Origin: Streptomyces sp. SPB162
GTDB taxonomy: Bacteria; Actinomycetota; Actinomycetes; Streptomycetales; Streptomycetaceae
Length of the DNA stretch: 64,000 bases
Assembly: GCF_029504575.1 (NCBI RefSeq)
Contig: NZ_JAQFII010000001.1
Location: forward strand, 3,479,001-3,543,000
Direction of reading: 5' to 3'
The notes beneath the pieces are model-generated. The model was not told the origin of the DNA and did no database searches. It was given only the letters and a program-made list of their open reading frames with translations. Below are positions 8,550-16,909 of the stretch, piece after piece. The translations under genes were made by a program, and so were the position numbers. Numbering within the stretch: the stretch's first letter is position 1; each line of letters starts with the position of its first letter.

Positions 8550-9425
8550 TCAGCGGTGGGCGGCGCGCGCGGCGGGCGAGGCCGCGAGATAGGCGACGGC
8601 CTGGGTCGTCGAGCCGTAGTGCGAGGGGTGGTAACCGGGCCGCAGGTAGCCGAAGTACAGCCGCACCAGGCTCGCCGGGCTCGGCAGCACGCCCTTGCGC
8701 GAGGCCCGGAACCAGTCGCGGAAGCGCGGCTTGTCGCGGCCCGGGACGCGCTCGGGGTCGGCGGCCATCAGGTAGCGCAGGCCCCGGACCCACCAGTGGA
8801 CGAGGACGGGGAAGGCCACGGCATGGGCGCGGACCCGGTTGCGGTAGCGGCCGTCGAGGTGGGTGAACAGGTCGTAGGCGACCGCCCGGTGCTCGACCTC
8901 CTCCGCGCCGTGCCAGCGGTACAGGTCGAGGATCCCGGGGTGGTGGTCGCTGCGGTCGATCGCGTCGGCGTTGAGGATCCAGTCGCCGAGGTACGCGGTG
9001 ACGTGCTCGATCGCCGCGATGATCGCGACCCGGTCGATGACCCAGCCCCGCGCCTTCTCCCCGGTCAGGTCGCGGTCGCCGAGCATCGTGCTGAAGAACC
9101 AGCGCAGTTGGGCGGTGTACGGGCGGGTGTCGAAGCCGACCTCCGCGAAGTGCGTCAGGACGGTCTGGTGCGACGCCGAGTGCGTCGCCTCCTGGCCGAT
9201 GAACCCGATGACGTCCTCGCGCAGCCGGTCGTCCCTGATCATCGGGACGGCCTGCTGGAAGACGGTGATGAACCAGTCCTCGCCCTCGGGCAGCAGGATG
9301 TTCAGCACGTTCGCGAAGTGCGTGGTGAACGGGTCGCCGTCGATGTAGTGCATCGGCAGGTCCGTCCAGTCCCACTGGACGTCGCGGGGGGCGAGCACCA
9401 GGTTGTCCGGCTCGGTCGCGGTCAT
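8550..9425 (-). CDS. Metal-dependent hydrolase (PF10118 type)
   Basis: 291-residue protein of the predicted metal-dependent hydrolase family. Ferritin-like helices supply His and Glu ligands: GQEATHSASHQ, AAIEHVTAYL and WHGAEEVEHRAVAYDLF. The fold suggests a di-iron centre, which fits the reductase encoded 37 bases downstream as electron donor. The start ATG at 9425 overlaps the stop of the alpha/beta hydrolase (TAATG), so the two are translationally coupled. Substrate unknown; a lipid or fatty-acid role is only a guess from the context. Confidence 0.85.
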   Translation of the reverse strand: MTATEPDNLVLAPRDVQWDWTDLPMHYIDGDPFTTHFANVLNILLPEGEDWFITVFQQAVPMIRDDRLREDVIGFIGQEATHSASHQTVLTHFAEVGFDTRPYTAQLRWFFSTMLGDRDLTGEKARGWVIDRVAIIAAIEHVTAYLGDWILNADAIDRSDHHPGILDLYRWHGAEEVEHRAVAYDLFTHLDGRYRNRVRAHAVAFPVLVHWWVRGLRYLMAADPERVPGRDKPRFRDWFRASRKGVLPSPASLVRLYFGYLRPGYHPSHYGSTTQAVAYLAASPAARAAHR

Positions 9426-10354
9426 TACCGTCCTGCCTTCCGTGCGGCGGACGGCTCGGGCGCCGCCGCGCCCCGCGTCCGGTCGATGAGCCGCGCGGTG
9501 AACTCCGCGACCAGGTCGGGGCGGAACGCGGGCAGCCAGTGCCCGCCGTCCACGAGGTGGATCTCGGTGTCCGGCGCCCAGTCGGTGATCTCGGTCTGCC
9601 AGGGCACGAGCACGAACAGGTCCCGCCGGGGCGCGAGGACCTGCGCGGGCAGGTCGGCGCGGCGCGGCCGGGGGTGGAGGGTGCGCGGCAGCACGTTGGC
9701 CCGGTAGAGCTTGAGCCCCGCGCGGTTGCGGGACGCCAGTCCCCGGCCGTAACCGGGGGGCGGCTCCCCGGTCTCCAGCCGCCGGACGGCCTTCGTCACC
9801 GCGTCGAGCACGCCGGCCCGGCAGGCGAGCTCCGCGATGCCGGGCAGGTGGAAGAGGCCCACGTACCCGGAGGCGAGCGACTGCCGGGCGAAGTGCCACA
9901 ACCTGCGCGGGCTGGGACGCAGCTGCGCCCGGAACCAGCGTCCCGTGTGGTCCAGGTCCGGTCCCGAGATCGACGTCAGCGACGCGAAGCGGTGGGCGGT
10001 CTCCGGCACGGTCACCGTGTGCCAGCTCTGCACGGAGCCCCAGTCGTGCGCCAGGACGTGCACGGGCGCGTCCGGGCTGACGGCGTCGGCGACGGCGGTG
10101 AGGTCGGCGGCGAGCTGCGGGAGGAGGTAGTCCCGGTTCCGACGCGGTACGTCGGAGGCGCCGGAGCCGCGCACGTCGTACGTCACGACGTGGAAGCGGT
10201 CGGCGAGGTGCCGCACGACCCCGTCCCAGACGCCGTGGTCGTCGGGGAAGCCGTGCACGCACACGACCGTCGGTGCGGTCGGGTTCCCGTGTTCGTGAAC
10301 GGCCAGCCGGACGCCGTCCGAGGCCGTGACCCATCGCTGCGACATGGCGGTCAC
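9425..10354 (-). CDS. Alpha/beta hydrolase
   Basis: 309-residue hydrolase of the epoxide-hydrolase/haloalkane-dehalogenase branch. Oxyanion HGFPDD and the nucleophile elbow LAHDWGS (Asp nucleophile in HDWG rather than GxSxG) point to that branch. The catalytic His is in DGGHWLP. Relatives are often fused to a short-chain dehydrogenase of about 280 residues; this copy has only the hydrolase. First gene of the operon with the metal-dependent hydrolase and ferredoxin reductase. Confidence 0.88.
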   Translation of the reverse strand: MTAMSQRWVTASDGVRLAVHEHGNPTAPTVVCVHGFPDDHGVWDGVVRHLADRFHVVTYDVRGSGASDVPRRNRDYLLPQLAADLTAVADAVSPDAPVHVLAHDWGSVQSWHTVTVPETAHRFASLTSISGPDLDHTGRWFRAQLRPSPRRLWHFARQSLASGYVGLFHLPGIAELACRAGVLDAVTKAVRRLETGEPPPGYGRGLASRNRAGLKLYRANVLPRTLHPRPRRADLPAQVLAPRRDLFVLVPWQTEITDWAPDTEIHLVDGGHWLPAFRPDLVAEFTARLIDRTRGAAAPEPSAARKAGR

Positions 10355-10508
10355 GATGGCAGCTTGTTGACGTTGTGTCTACTAGTGCGCCCACACCTTC
10401 TCCGTGGCCGTTGCCCCATCGAGACGCTTCCGCAATTCCTCCGATGCCTCCGACAGACGTCGGCGTTCGTCACACCTGGAAAGGCCGACGAGTCCGTGGG
10501 GGAATCGC

Positions 10509-12152
10509 ATGAAGCGGTACGAGCAGCATGTGTCCGGAACACGTACGGGAAGCGCTCGCCGGGGCGCCGTCGCGGCGGCCGTCGCGGGCGGGCTGCTGCT
10601 CGCCGGGTGCAGTGGTGGGACCCCCGACGCGTCGCACAACGGCAGTTCCAACAAGGTTCCCGTGCGACCGGCGCCCGCGGCTCCGTACAGCGGGCCGGCG
10701 GCGTCGGCGAACCCGGGCGGTGCGGCCGAGGACAGCTCGGGCAACGGCGACAGTGGTGGCGACGCGAAGAAGCGCGACCAGGCGGCGCCCGGTTACCTGT
10801 CCACCTTCGCGCTGGACGTCGACACCGCCTCGTACGGGTACGCGAGGCGCACCCTGACGGGCGGCGCGCTGCCCGCCCCCGACACCGTGCGCCCGGAGGA
10901 GTTCGTCAACAGCTTCCGGCAGGACTACCCGCAGCCCGAGGGCGACGGATTCTCGGTGACGACCGACGGCGCCCGCATCGACGGCGCCGGCACCGAGAGC
11001 ACGGACGGCGGGGGCCCGGACGGCGGGGGCGGCTGGGCACTGCTGCGTGTCGGGTTGGCCACCCGCTCCGCGCAGAGTGCCGGCCGGGCGCCCGCCGCCA
11101 TGACGTTCGTCGTGGACGTCTCCGGCTCGATGGCCGAGCCCGGCAGGCTCGACCTCGTGAAACAGGCCCTGGGCAGCTCGATCGACTCGCTGCGCCCGGA
11201 GGACTCCCTCGCGATCGTCACCTTCAGCGGCGAGGCGCGGGTGGACCTCCCGATGACGCGGCTGGGGGCCGTCGAGAGCCGCGGCCGCATCCACTCGATC
11301 GTCGACGGACTGGAGCCGCGCGACGAGACCAATCTCGCGGCGGGGGTGCAGGCGGGCTACGACGAGGCGGTCAAAGCCGCGCGGCCCGGCGTCACCAACC
11401 GGGTCGTGCTGCTCTCCGACGGCCTCGCCAACTCCGGGGACACCACCGCCGCCGCCATCCTCGACCGCGTCGGCGCGGCCCGGCGCGACCACGGCGTCAC
11501 CCTGTTCGGGGTCGGCGTGGGCAGCCAGTACGGCGACAAGCTGATGGAACAGCTCGCCGACAAGGGCGACGGGCACACGTCGTACGTGTCGGAGCCCGAG
11601 GCGGCCCGCAAGCTCTTCACCGAGCAACTGCCCGCCAACGTGGACCTCAGGGCCCGCGACGCGAAGGCGCAGGTCGCCTTCGACCCGCGGACCGTCGGCG
11701 CATACCGGCTGATCGGCTTCGAGGACCGGGCGGTCGCCGACGACGACTTCCGCAACGACGCGGTGGACGGCGGCGAGGTCGGCCCCGGACACACCGTCAC
11801 GGCCCTGTACTCGGTCCGCCTCAAGGCGGGGGCATCCGGCCACGTCGCCACCGCCACCGTCCGGTGGCTCGACCCGTCCACCCGCGCTCCCCACGAGCGG
11901 TCCGGCACGGTCGAGGCCTCCGCGCTGACGTCCCCGCTCTGGACCGCCGCCTCCAAGCGCCTCCAAGTCGACGCCGTGGCGGCCTACTTCGCCGACTGGC
12001 TGCACCACCGCCTCCCCTCGGCCCGCCTCCCCGGCGCCCCCGGGATCCCGGCCCTCGCCGAACACGCCTCGACCCTGGCCGGCAGTACCGAGGACCCGGC
12101 CGTCCGGGACCTCTCCCAGGCCGTGTCGCAGGCGCGCCGGCTGACGGGCTGA
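10509..12152 (+). CDS. VWA-domain lipoprotein (YfbK family)
   Basis: 547-residue exported lipoprotein. The signal peptide ends in the lipobox LLAGC (near residue 34). A Ser/Asn/Gly-rich linker precedes the YfbK N-terminal segment, in which FALDVDTASY is visible. The von Willebrand factor A domain carries the MIDAS motif DVSGS, the threonine in DETNLAAG and the aspartate in LLSDGLAN. The C-terminus is the DUF3520-type region. Role unknown; VWA lipoproteins bind partner proteins at the cell surface through a metal ion. The ATG at 10509 was chosen as the residue before the positive stretch of the signal peptide. Convergent with the next gene, 11 bases apart. Confidence 0.88.
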   Translation: MKRYEQHVSGTRTGSARRGAVAAAVAGGLLLAGCSGGTPDASHNGSSNKVPVRPAPAAPYSGPAASANPGGAAEDSSGNGDSGGDAKKRDQAAPGYLSTFALDVDTASYGYARRTLTGGALPAPDTVRPEEFVNSFRQDYPQPEGDGFSVTTDGARIDGAGTESTDGGGPDGGGGWALLRVGLATRSAQSAGRAPAAMTFVVDVSGSMAEPGRLDLVKQALGSSIDSLRPEDSLAIVTFSGEARVDLPMTRLGAVESRGRIHSIVDGLEPRDETNLAAGVQAGYDEAVKAARPGVTNRVVLLSDGLANSGDTTAAAILDRVGAARRDHGVTLFGVGVGSQYGDKLMEQLADKGDGHTSYVSEPEAARKLFTEQLPANVDLRARDAKAQVAFDPRTVGAYRLIGFEDRAVADDDFRNDAVDGGEVGPGHTVTALYSVRLKAGASGHVATATVRWLDPSTRAPHERSGTVEASALTSPLWTAASKRLQVDAVAAYFADWLHHRLPSARLPGAPGIPALAEHASTLAGSTEDPAVRDLSQAVSQARRLTG

Positions 12153-12163
12153 CGAAGACCCCG

Positions 12164-13444
12164 CTACGGGCCGCCGAGAACCGCTCGGTCGGCCGCCGCG
12201 GTGCCGTGCGTCCAGCCCTCGTGGTCACGGCCCTTGAGCCGGTGGGAGGTGGTGGTGGGGAACATGCGGGTGGTGGTGTCACGGACCGCGATATCGCGCG
12301 CGGCGAGCGCGGGCAGCAGGCGCTCCGCCGGGAGGTCGGGGGCGTGGACGGCCTGCTCGGTGGCGTCGGCGAGGCGTTCGCGGATGCGACCCGCGTAGGC
12401 GATGAGGAAGGACTGGCGAAAGTCCTTGGAGAGCGAACCGCCCTTGCGCGCCTTGCCGCCCCGACCCTTGGCTCCGCCCCCCTCGGCCCGCGGGGTGCGC
12501 AGCATGGCGGCGTCCGCCTGGACCAGCAGCGAGGTGTAGAGCAGTTCGACCGCCTCCAGGTCGGGTTCGAAGCCGACGACCGTCGAGAAGCCGAGGTCGC
12601 CCGCCCACACCGCCTGGCAGCGGTTGGCCGCCGCGACGGCGTCGAGCAGCAGCGCCTTGGCGCCCTCGTAGGGCTGGTCGATGCCGATACGGCAGGCGCC
12701 GGGGCCACCGGGGGCGCCCGCGCCCGGATCCGCGGCGATGAGGGCCTCGTCGATGCTGTGCCGGGCCATCAGCTGCTGTGCCTTGGAGGTGAGCGCCTCG
12801 GCCTCCTCGGGAAAGTCGGTGGACTCGGCCTTGGCGAGCAGGGCGCGGATCCGGCCGAGCAGCGGGACCGCGTGGCGGTCGGCCGGGCCGGGCGCCGCCG
12901 TGGGCGCCGTCACCGGGGTGATGCGGGGCAGCCGTCCGAGCAGGCGCAGGAGCTCCAGGACGGAGACGGCGGCGGAGAATCCGTCGAGCCGTTCGCGGCG
13001 GCCGTGGGCGGCGAGGAGCGTGCCGGCGCCGTCCCACGGGCCCGCCGCCCGCAGTTCCGCGAGTTGGGCGGCCCAGCGCGGATCCTTCGACGCGAGGTCC
13101 GCCGGGGCGGTGCGCGCCTCGGCGGTGATCAGGTCGGCGGTGAGGCGGGCGTGCCCGTCGGTGAGCCGGCGGCGCGCGATGCGCACGACGTCGGCGGGCT
13201 GCCAGCCGCGGGTCCAGCAGGACCGGACGAGCCGGTCGGTGACGGCGAGCAGCGCGCTGTTCGCGGCGCCCGGGCCGTCAGGGCCGGAGCCGGCCGCGGC
13301 CAGGGCCGAGGCGCTCAGGTCGACGGCGTCCTCGGCGTCGGCGTCCGCCGCGTTCAGCGCGCCCAGGTAGGCCCGCTCGATCACGTCCCGCACGTCGTTC
13401 TCCGCCACGTCCGCCGTTTCACCCTTCGAGTCGCGCATCGTCAC
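12164..13444 (-). CDS. DUF2786 domain protein
   Basis: 426-residue cytoplasmic protein. The DUF2786 motif is seen at about residues 195-245: IRALLAKAEST, then EEAEALTSKAQQLMARH. The C-terminal half holds the DUF7168-like region with SFLIAYAGRIRERL. Function is unknown; the family is common in actinobacteria and phages. It lies 50 bases behind the M56 peptidase gene on the same strand, so it may share its transcript. The gap has two copies of CGCTCCCACC. Confidence 0.88.
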   Translation of the reverse strand: MTMRDSKGETADVAENDVRDVIERAYLGALNAADADAEDAVDLSASALAAAGSGPDGPGAANSALLAVTDRLVRSCWTRGWQPADVVRIARRRLTDGHARLTADLITAEARTAPADLASKDPRWAAQLAELRAAGPWDGAGTLLAAHGRRERLDGFSAAVSVLELLRLLGRLPRITPVTAPTAAPGPADRHAVPLLGRIRALLAKAESTDFPEEAEALTSKAQQLMARHSIDEALIAADPGAGAPGGPGACRIGIDQPYEGAKALLLDAVAAANRCQAVWAGDLGFSTVVGFEPDLEAVELLYTSLLVQADAAMLRTPRAEGGGAKGRGGKARKGGSLSKDFRQSFLIAYAGRIRERLADATEQAVHAPDLPAERLLPALAARDIAVRDTTTRMFPTTTSHRLKGRDHEGWTHGTAAADRAVLGGP

Positions 13445-13493
13445 CCGCTCCCACCCGCTCCCACCCGGTCAATTCTGCGGGAGGGCCGGCGCG

Positions 13494-14462
13494 CTACTCG
13501 CCCTGGGCGGTCTCCACGCTCTCGTGGAGGTCGGTGGCGGCCTCCACGGCCGCCGCCGCGGAGAGCAGGAGACAGCCGGCGAGGAGGGCGGCCACGAGGC
13601 GCGGCCCACGGGACTGCCGCCGGCCGGTCGGCGGTGCGGCGTGCAGCAGGGCCGCGACGCGGCGCGGCACGGGGCCCGTGGTGGCGCCCAGGGCGGCACT
13701 GGGGCGGGCGGAGCCGACGGTGCGGGACGCGAGGGCGGCGCGGCCCACCGCGCGCGCCGCGAGGCGGCGGTCGCCGACGGCGGACGCGGCGGACTCGTCG
13801 GCCCACCGCTCCAGCGCGTACGAGAGCGGGTCCCGCAGCCCGCGCAGCAGCGGATGGCAGGTGGCGGCGAGCGCGGCGACGACGAGGAAGCGGTGGTGGT
13901 GGCCGGCGAGATGGGCGCGCTCGTGGGCGAGCAGCGCCTCGCGCTCCCCGGGCCGCAGGGCCCGCAGCATGCCCGTGGTGACGACGATCCTGCCGGGGCG
14001 CCCCGGCAGGGCGTACGCGTCGGGTTCGCTGTCCCGCAGGACGGCGAGCTCGCCGGCGGCCCCGCAGGCGCCGGTGGCGGCGCGCGCACGGGCCATCTCG
14101 GCGCGGTAGCGGCGGCCGGTGAGGGTCACCGCCGCCGCGCAGACGGCGAGCAGCAGCGCGGCGACGCAGGCGGCCGGGGCGGTCAGGCCCGCGCCACCGA
14201 GGCCGACGAAGCCGCCGAGCCCGCCGGAACCGGCGCGCAGCAGCGGCAGCGTGAGGTGGCCCAGGGCGGCGACCGGTGGCAGCAGCAGGGCGCCCTGGGC
14301 GGCCAGCAGGACCAGGGCCAGGGTGCTGCTCGCGGCCAGGACCGCGGCCGTACAGGCCAGTAGCCAGGCGGCGCCACGCGGCGCGAGGGAGGCCGCGAGC
14401 CGGCGGGCGACCGGGACCGCGAACAGCGGCATCAGCAGCGGCGGGATCAGGTCGGGGTTCAC
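13494..14462 (-). CDS. M56 (BlaR1/MecR1-like) membrane metallopeptidase
   Basis: 322-residue membrane protease partner of the BlaI repressor. About four membrane segments flank the zinc site HERAHLAGHHH (HExxH), with E in ERWADESA downstream as third ligand. It lacks the extracellular penicillin-binding domain of BlaR1, so the signal is not obviously a beta-lactam. Start GTG 14462 overlaps the stop of blaI (GTGA): a coupled two-gene operon in which the protease is expected to cleave or inactivate the repressor. Confidence 0.9.
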   Translation of the reverse strand: MNPDLIPPLLMPLFAVPVARRLAASLAPRGAAWLLACTAAVLAASSTLALVLLAAQGALLLPPVAALGHLTLPLLRAGSGGLGGFVGLGGAGLTAPAACVAALLLAVCAAAVTLTGRRYRAEMARARAATGACGAAGELAVLRDSEPDAYALPGRPGRIVVTTGMLRALRPGEREALLAHERAHLAGHHHRFLVVAALAATCHPLLRGLRDPLSYALERWADESAASAVGDRRLAARAVGRAALASRTVGSARPSAALGATTGPVPRRVAALLHAAPPTGRRQSRGPRLVAALLAGCLLLSAAAAVEAATDLHESVETAQGE

Positions 14463-14929
14463 CGGGGGCCGCCCGGTCCACGCTCCCCGCCGTGGGCCCG
14501 GACGCCCCGACCCGCTTCCGACTCCTCGACGCCCGGGTCCGCGTCGTCCAGGAGGGCGCCCGGGTCCGCGTCGTCCAGGAGGGCGCGCAGCAGTTGCTCG
14601 TCGTCGGTGCTCAGCTGCGACACGAAGCGGGCCAGCACGGTCTGCCGGTCCTCCTCCTTGTCCAGCTCGGTGCGCATCCGGCGGGCGGCGAGGCCCGGCG
14701 AGTCCTGGGTCGGGGTGTACGCGTAGCCGCGCCCCGCCCTGGTCCTGGCGACGGCGCCCTTGTCGTGCAGCCGCGCCAGGATGGTGGTGACCGTCGTGCG
14801 GGCGAGGGCACGCCCGAGGTCGCGCTGGACGTCGGCGGGGGTGAGCGGTCCTCCGGCGGCCCACAGCGCCGCCAGGACGCTCGCCTCCAGCTCGCCCGGC
14901 GGGCGGCGCGCCGGATGTGTCTCTGGCAT
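14459..14929 (-). CDS. BlaI/MecI family repressor
   Basis: Winged-helix transcription repressor, 156 residues from ATG 14929. I prefer this start to the ATG at 14944 because GGAAGGGG lies just upstream of it. The DNA-binding helices read LTPADVQRDLG and TTVTTILARLHDKGAV. The C-terminal dimer helix is LLRALLDD, followed by an acidic duplication, DDADPG twice (from a 24-bp direct repeat at about 14537-14584). It controls its own promoter, as shown by two dyads upstream. Proteolysis by the M56 partner should release the operon. Confidence 0.93.
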   Translation of the reverse strand: MPETHPARRPPGELEASVLAALWAAGGPLTPADVQRDLGRALARTTVTTILARLHDKGAVARTRAGRGYAYTPTQDSPGLAARRMRTELDKEEDRQTVLARFVSQLSTDDEQLLRALLDDADPGALLDDADPGVEESEAGRGVRAHGGERGPGGPR

Positions 14930-14951
14930 GAACGCCCCTTCCACCTGATTC

Positions 14952-14988
14952 GTCTACAGTGCTGTAGACCGTCTACGCGACTGTAGTC
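14952..14988. promoter_or_regulatory. Two BlaI-type operator dyads
   Basis: 14952-14969 is GTCTACAG-TG-CTGTAGAC, perfect 8-base arms with the TACA/TGTA core of BlaI/MecI boxes. 14971-14988 is an imperfect second copy (GTCTACGC-GA-CTGTAGTC) in the same spacing. They sit just upstream of blaI and about 55-90 bases before dedA, so dedA may also be controlled. Confidence 0.8.
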
Positions 14989-15043
14989 GGCCGGGTGCGG
15001 CGCTGCTCGCCCCCGCAGCCCATTATGGGAGGGCCCTCCGACA

Positions 15044-15772
15044 ATGCCCCTGCCTCTGGCCACACCCCTGCCGGACGCCGTTTCCCAGGCGGTACCGCTG
15101 GCGGTCAACGTCCTGGACGCCCACGACCTGCTGGCGACCTTCGGCGCGATCGGCATCGCCGTAGTGCTGTTCGCGGAAACCGGCCTGCTGATCGGGTTCT
15201 TCCTGCCCGGCGACTCGCTGCTGTTCACCGCCGGCCTGCTCTGCGTCCCCGGCGCGTCGGACGTGGTGCATCTCTCCCTCTGGCAGGTCCTCGTCGCGGC
15301 GTCCGCCGGGGCGCTGCTCGGTGCGCAGACCGGCTACTGGATCGGCAGGCGGGGCGGTCCGCCGCTGCTCGCCCGGATCCGCAACCCCCACCTGCACGAC
15401 GGCGTCGGGCGCGCCGCCGAGCTGCTGGAGCGGTACGGGCACGCCAAGGCCGTGGTGCTGGCGCGCTTCGTCCCGGTCGTGCGGACCGTGCTCAACCCGA
15501 TGGCGGGCGTGCTGAACGTGCCCGCGCGCACCTTCACCCTCTGGCAGGTCATCGGCGGCCTCGTCTGGTCCGTCGGCCTCGTGCTCGGCGGCTACGCGCT
15601 GGGTTCCTCGGTGCCGCACGTCGACAAGTACCTGCTGCCGATGGTCGCGCTCATCGTGATCATCTCGCTCACGCCGCTCGCACTGGAGCTGTACCGCTCG
15701 CGGAACCGCGTCAAGGCGGCCGGTACGGCGCCCGGTACCGGTACTGGTCCCGACGCGCCGGAGGGCCTGTGA
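15044..15772 (+). CDS. DedA family membrane protein
   Basis: 242-residue membrane protein of the DedA/SNARE-associated family, now linked to undecaprenyl phosphate or phospholipid flipping. Family signatures are E-TG in FAETGLLIGFFLPGDSLLF, then GYWIGRRGG and the arginine motif FVPVVRTVLNPMAG. It is coupled to the PAP2 phosphatase by a GTGA overlap, which suits a lipid-carrier recycling pair: PAP2 dephosphorylates and DedA translocates. The promoter region contains the BlaI dyads. Confidence 0.92.
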   Translation: MPLPLATPLPDAVSQAVPLAVNVLDAHDLLATFGAIGIAVVLFAETGLLIGFFLPGDSLLFTAGLLCVPGASDVVHLSLWQVLVAASAGALLGAQTGYWIGRRGGPPLLARIRNPHLHDGVGRAAELLERYGHAKAVVLARFVPVVRTVLNPMAGVLNVPARTFTLWQVIGGLVWSVGLVLGGYALGSSVPHVDKYLLPMVALIVIISLTPLALELYRSRNRVKAAGTAPGTGTGPDAPEGL

Positions 15773-16356
15773 AACCCGGCATCGACGCGGGCCTCTACTC
15801 CTGGATCACCGATCTCGCCCAACACGCGCCGCGGCCGGTCGACACGCTGATCCAGGTGGGGAGCGACTACGGGCTGGCGCTGTTCGGCGTCCTCATGCTC
15901 GTCGCCTGGTGGCGCGCCCGGCACGGCGACGCGGCCAGGATGGCGACGGCGCTGCTCGTGCCGGTCGCCGTCGTCGTCGCCTACGCCGTCAACGACGGGA
16001 TCAAGATGGTCTTCGACGAGCAGCGGCCGTGCCGGACGCTGCACACCGTCACCGTCGAGGCCTGCCCCGCGCTCGGCGACTGGTCCTTCCCCAGCAACCA
16101 CGCCGCCATCGCCGCCGCTGCCGCCGCCGCGATGCTCGTCACCGACCGGCGGCTCGCGCGCCTCGCGGTCCCCGCCGCGCTGCTGATGGCCGCGTCGCGG
16201 GTCTGGATCGGGGTGCACTACCCGCACGACGTGCTGGTCGGCCTGATCGTCGGCGCCTTGGTCGCCTGGCCGATCACGCGGCACGCCCACCGCGCCGCTC
16301 CGGCCGTCGAGCGGCTACGCGGCACCCGGTTGAAGCCGCTGCTCAGAGCCGCGTAG
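15769..16356 (+). CDS. PAP2 family membrane phosphatase
   Basis: 195-residue integral membrane phosphatase, probably acting on undecaprenyl pyrophosphate or phosphatidate. All three PAP2 motifs are present: K-x6-RP (KMVFDEQRP), PSNH (in the place of PSGH), and SR-x5-H-x3-D (SRVWIGVHYPHD). Starts at the GTG overlapping the dedA stop, so it is read from the same message. Confidence 0.93.
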   Translation: MKPGIDAGLYSWITDLAQHAPRPVDTLIQVGSDYGLALFGVLMLVAWWRARHGDAARMATALLVPVAVVVAYAVNDGIKMVFDEQRPCRTLHTVTVEACPALGDWSFPSNHAAIAAAAAAAMLVTDRRLARLAVPAALLMAASRVWIGVHYPHDVLVGLIVGALVAWPITRHAHRAAPAVERLRGTRLKPLLRAA

Positions 16357-16406
16357 CGGCTGCGGGCGGCCGTCTCGACCTCCGCCCAGCGCGCCGCGGG
16401 GAGCGA

Positions 16407-16619
16407 CTACGGGGCGGGGGTGTGCACCTCGGGTGCCGGGGTGGGCTTGGCGGTCGCCGCGGCGTCATCGGCCTTCAGCGCACGCGCCTCGGACTTCAGG
16501 ATGCGCAGGGACTTGCCCAGACCGCGGGCGGCGTCGGGCAGCTTCTTGGAACCGAACAACATGATCAGAACCAGCGCCACCGTGATCAGGTGCCACGGTT
16601 CCAGCCCGTTTCGCAACAC
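16407..16619 (-). CDS. tatA: Twin-arginine translocase subunit TatA/TatE
   Basis: 70-residue single-pass membrane protein of the Tat export pore. It has one N-terminal helix ([14 protein letters not shown]), the [17 protein letters not shown] amphipathic helix characteristic of TatA, and a short charged tail. The N-terminus carries EPWHL rather than the usual GP/W opening. tatC is not adjacent, so this is an extra copy. Confidence 0.9.
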   Translation of the reverse strand: MLRNGLEPWHLITVALVLIMLFGSKKLPDAARGLGKSLRILKSEARALKADDAAATAKPTPAPEVHTPAP

Positions 16620-16778
16620 GGGGATCCTCGCTTCGCTTGGAGGTGGCCCAGGGCCCGGGGATGTGTCGGGAGGGCCCGGGGATATGCGTCGACTGTCGCA
16701 TTGTCACCCGGGCGGGTGTCCCATCAGCCCCTGAGCATCCAAAGCATGGGCAAAGGCTGTGCATACACCCGCCTCCAC

Positions 16779-16904
16779 GCACCGGCCTCCATGCACCGGC
16801 CTCCATGCGCCAGCCCCCATGCACCGGCCTCCACGCACCGGCCTCCATGCGCCAGCCCCCATGCGCCGGCCCCCATGCACCAGCCCCCATGCGCCGGCTT
16901 CCGC
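16779..16904. repeat. 14-bp tandem repeat (VNTR), about nine units
   Basis: Eight full units and a ninth degenerate one of GCACCGGCCTCCAT and variants (GCGCCAGCCCCCAT, GCGCCGGCCCCCAT). Units start at 16779, 16793, 16807, 16821, 16835, 16849, 16863, 16877 and 16891. The unit length is not a multiple of three, so every frame stays open, which makes spurious reading frames on both strands. It lies between tatA and the C-terminus of the sigma-linked membrane protein. Confidence 0.92.
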
Positions 16905-16909
16905 ACGCT

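Noticed and set aside
9539-13981. A 1,480-codon open frame on +
   Set aside because: It runs antisense or out of frame across at least three well-supported genes and its protein is low-complexity Arg/Gly/Ala. Long open shadows are normal at this GC.
16779-16904. Possible CRISPR array
   Set aside because: The units are contiguous 14-mers with no unique spacers, and no cas gene is near. It is a simple tandem repeat.
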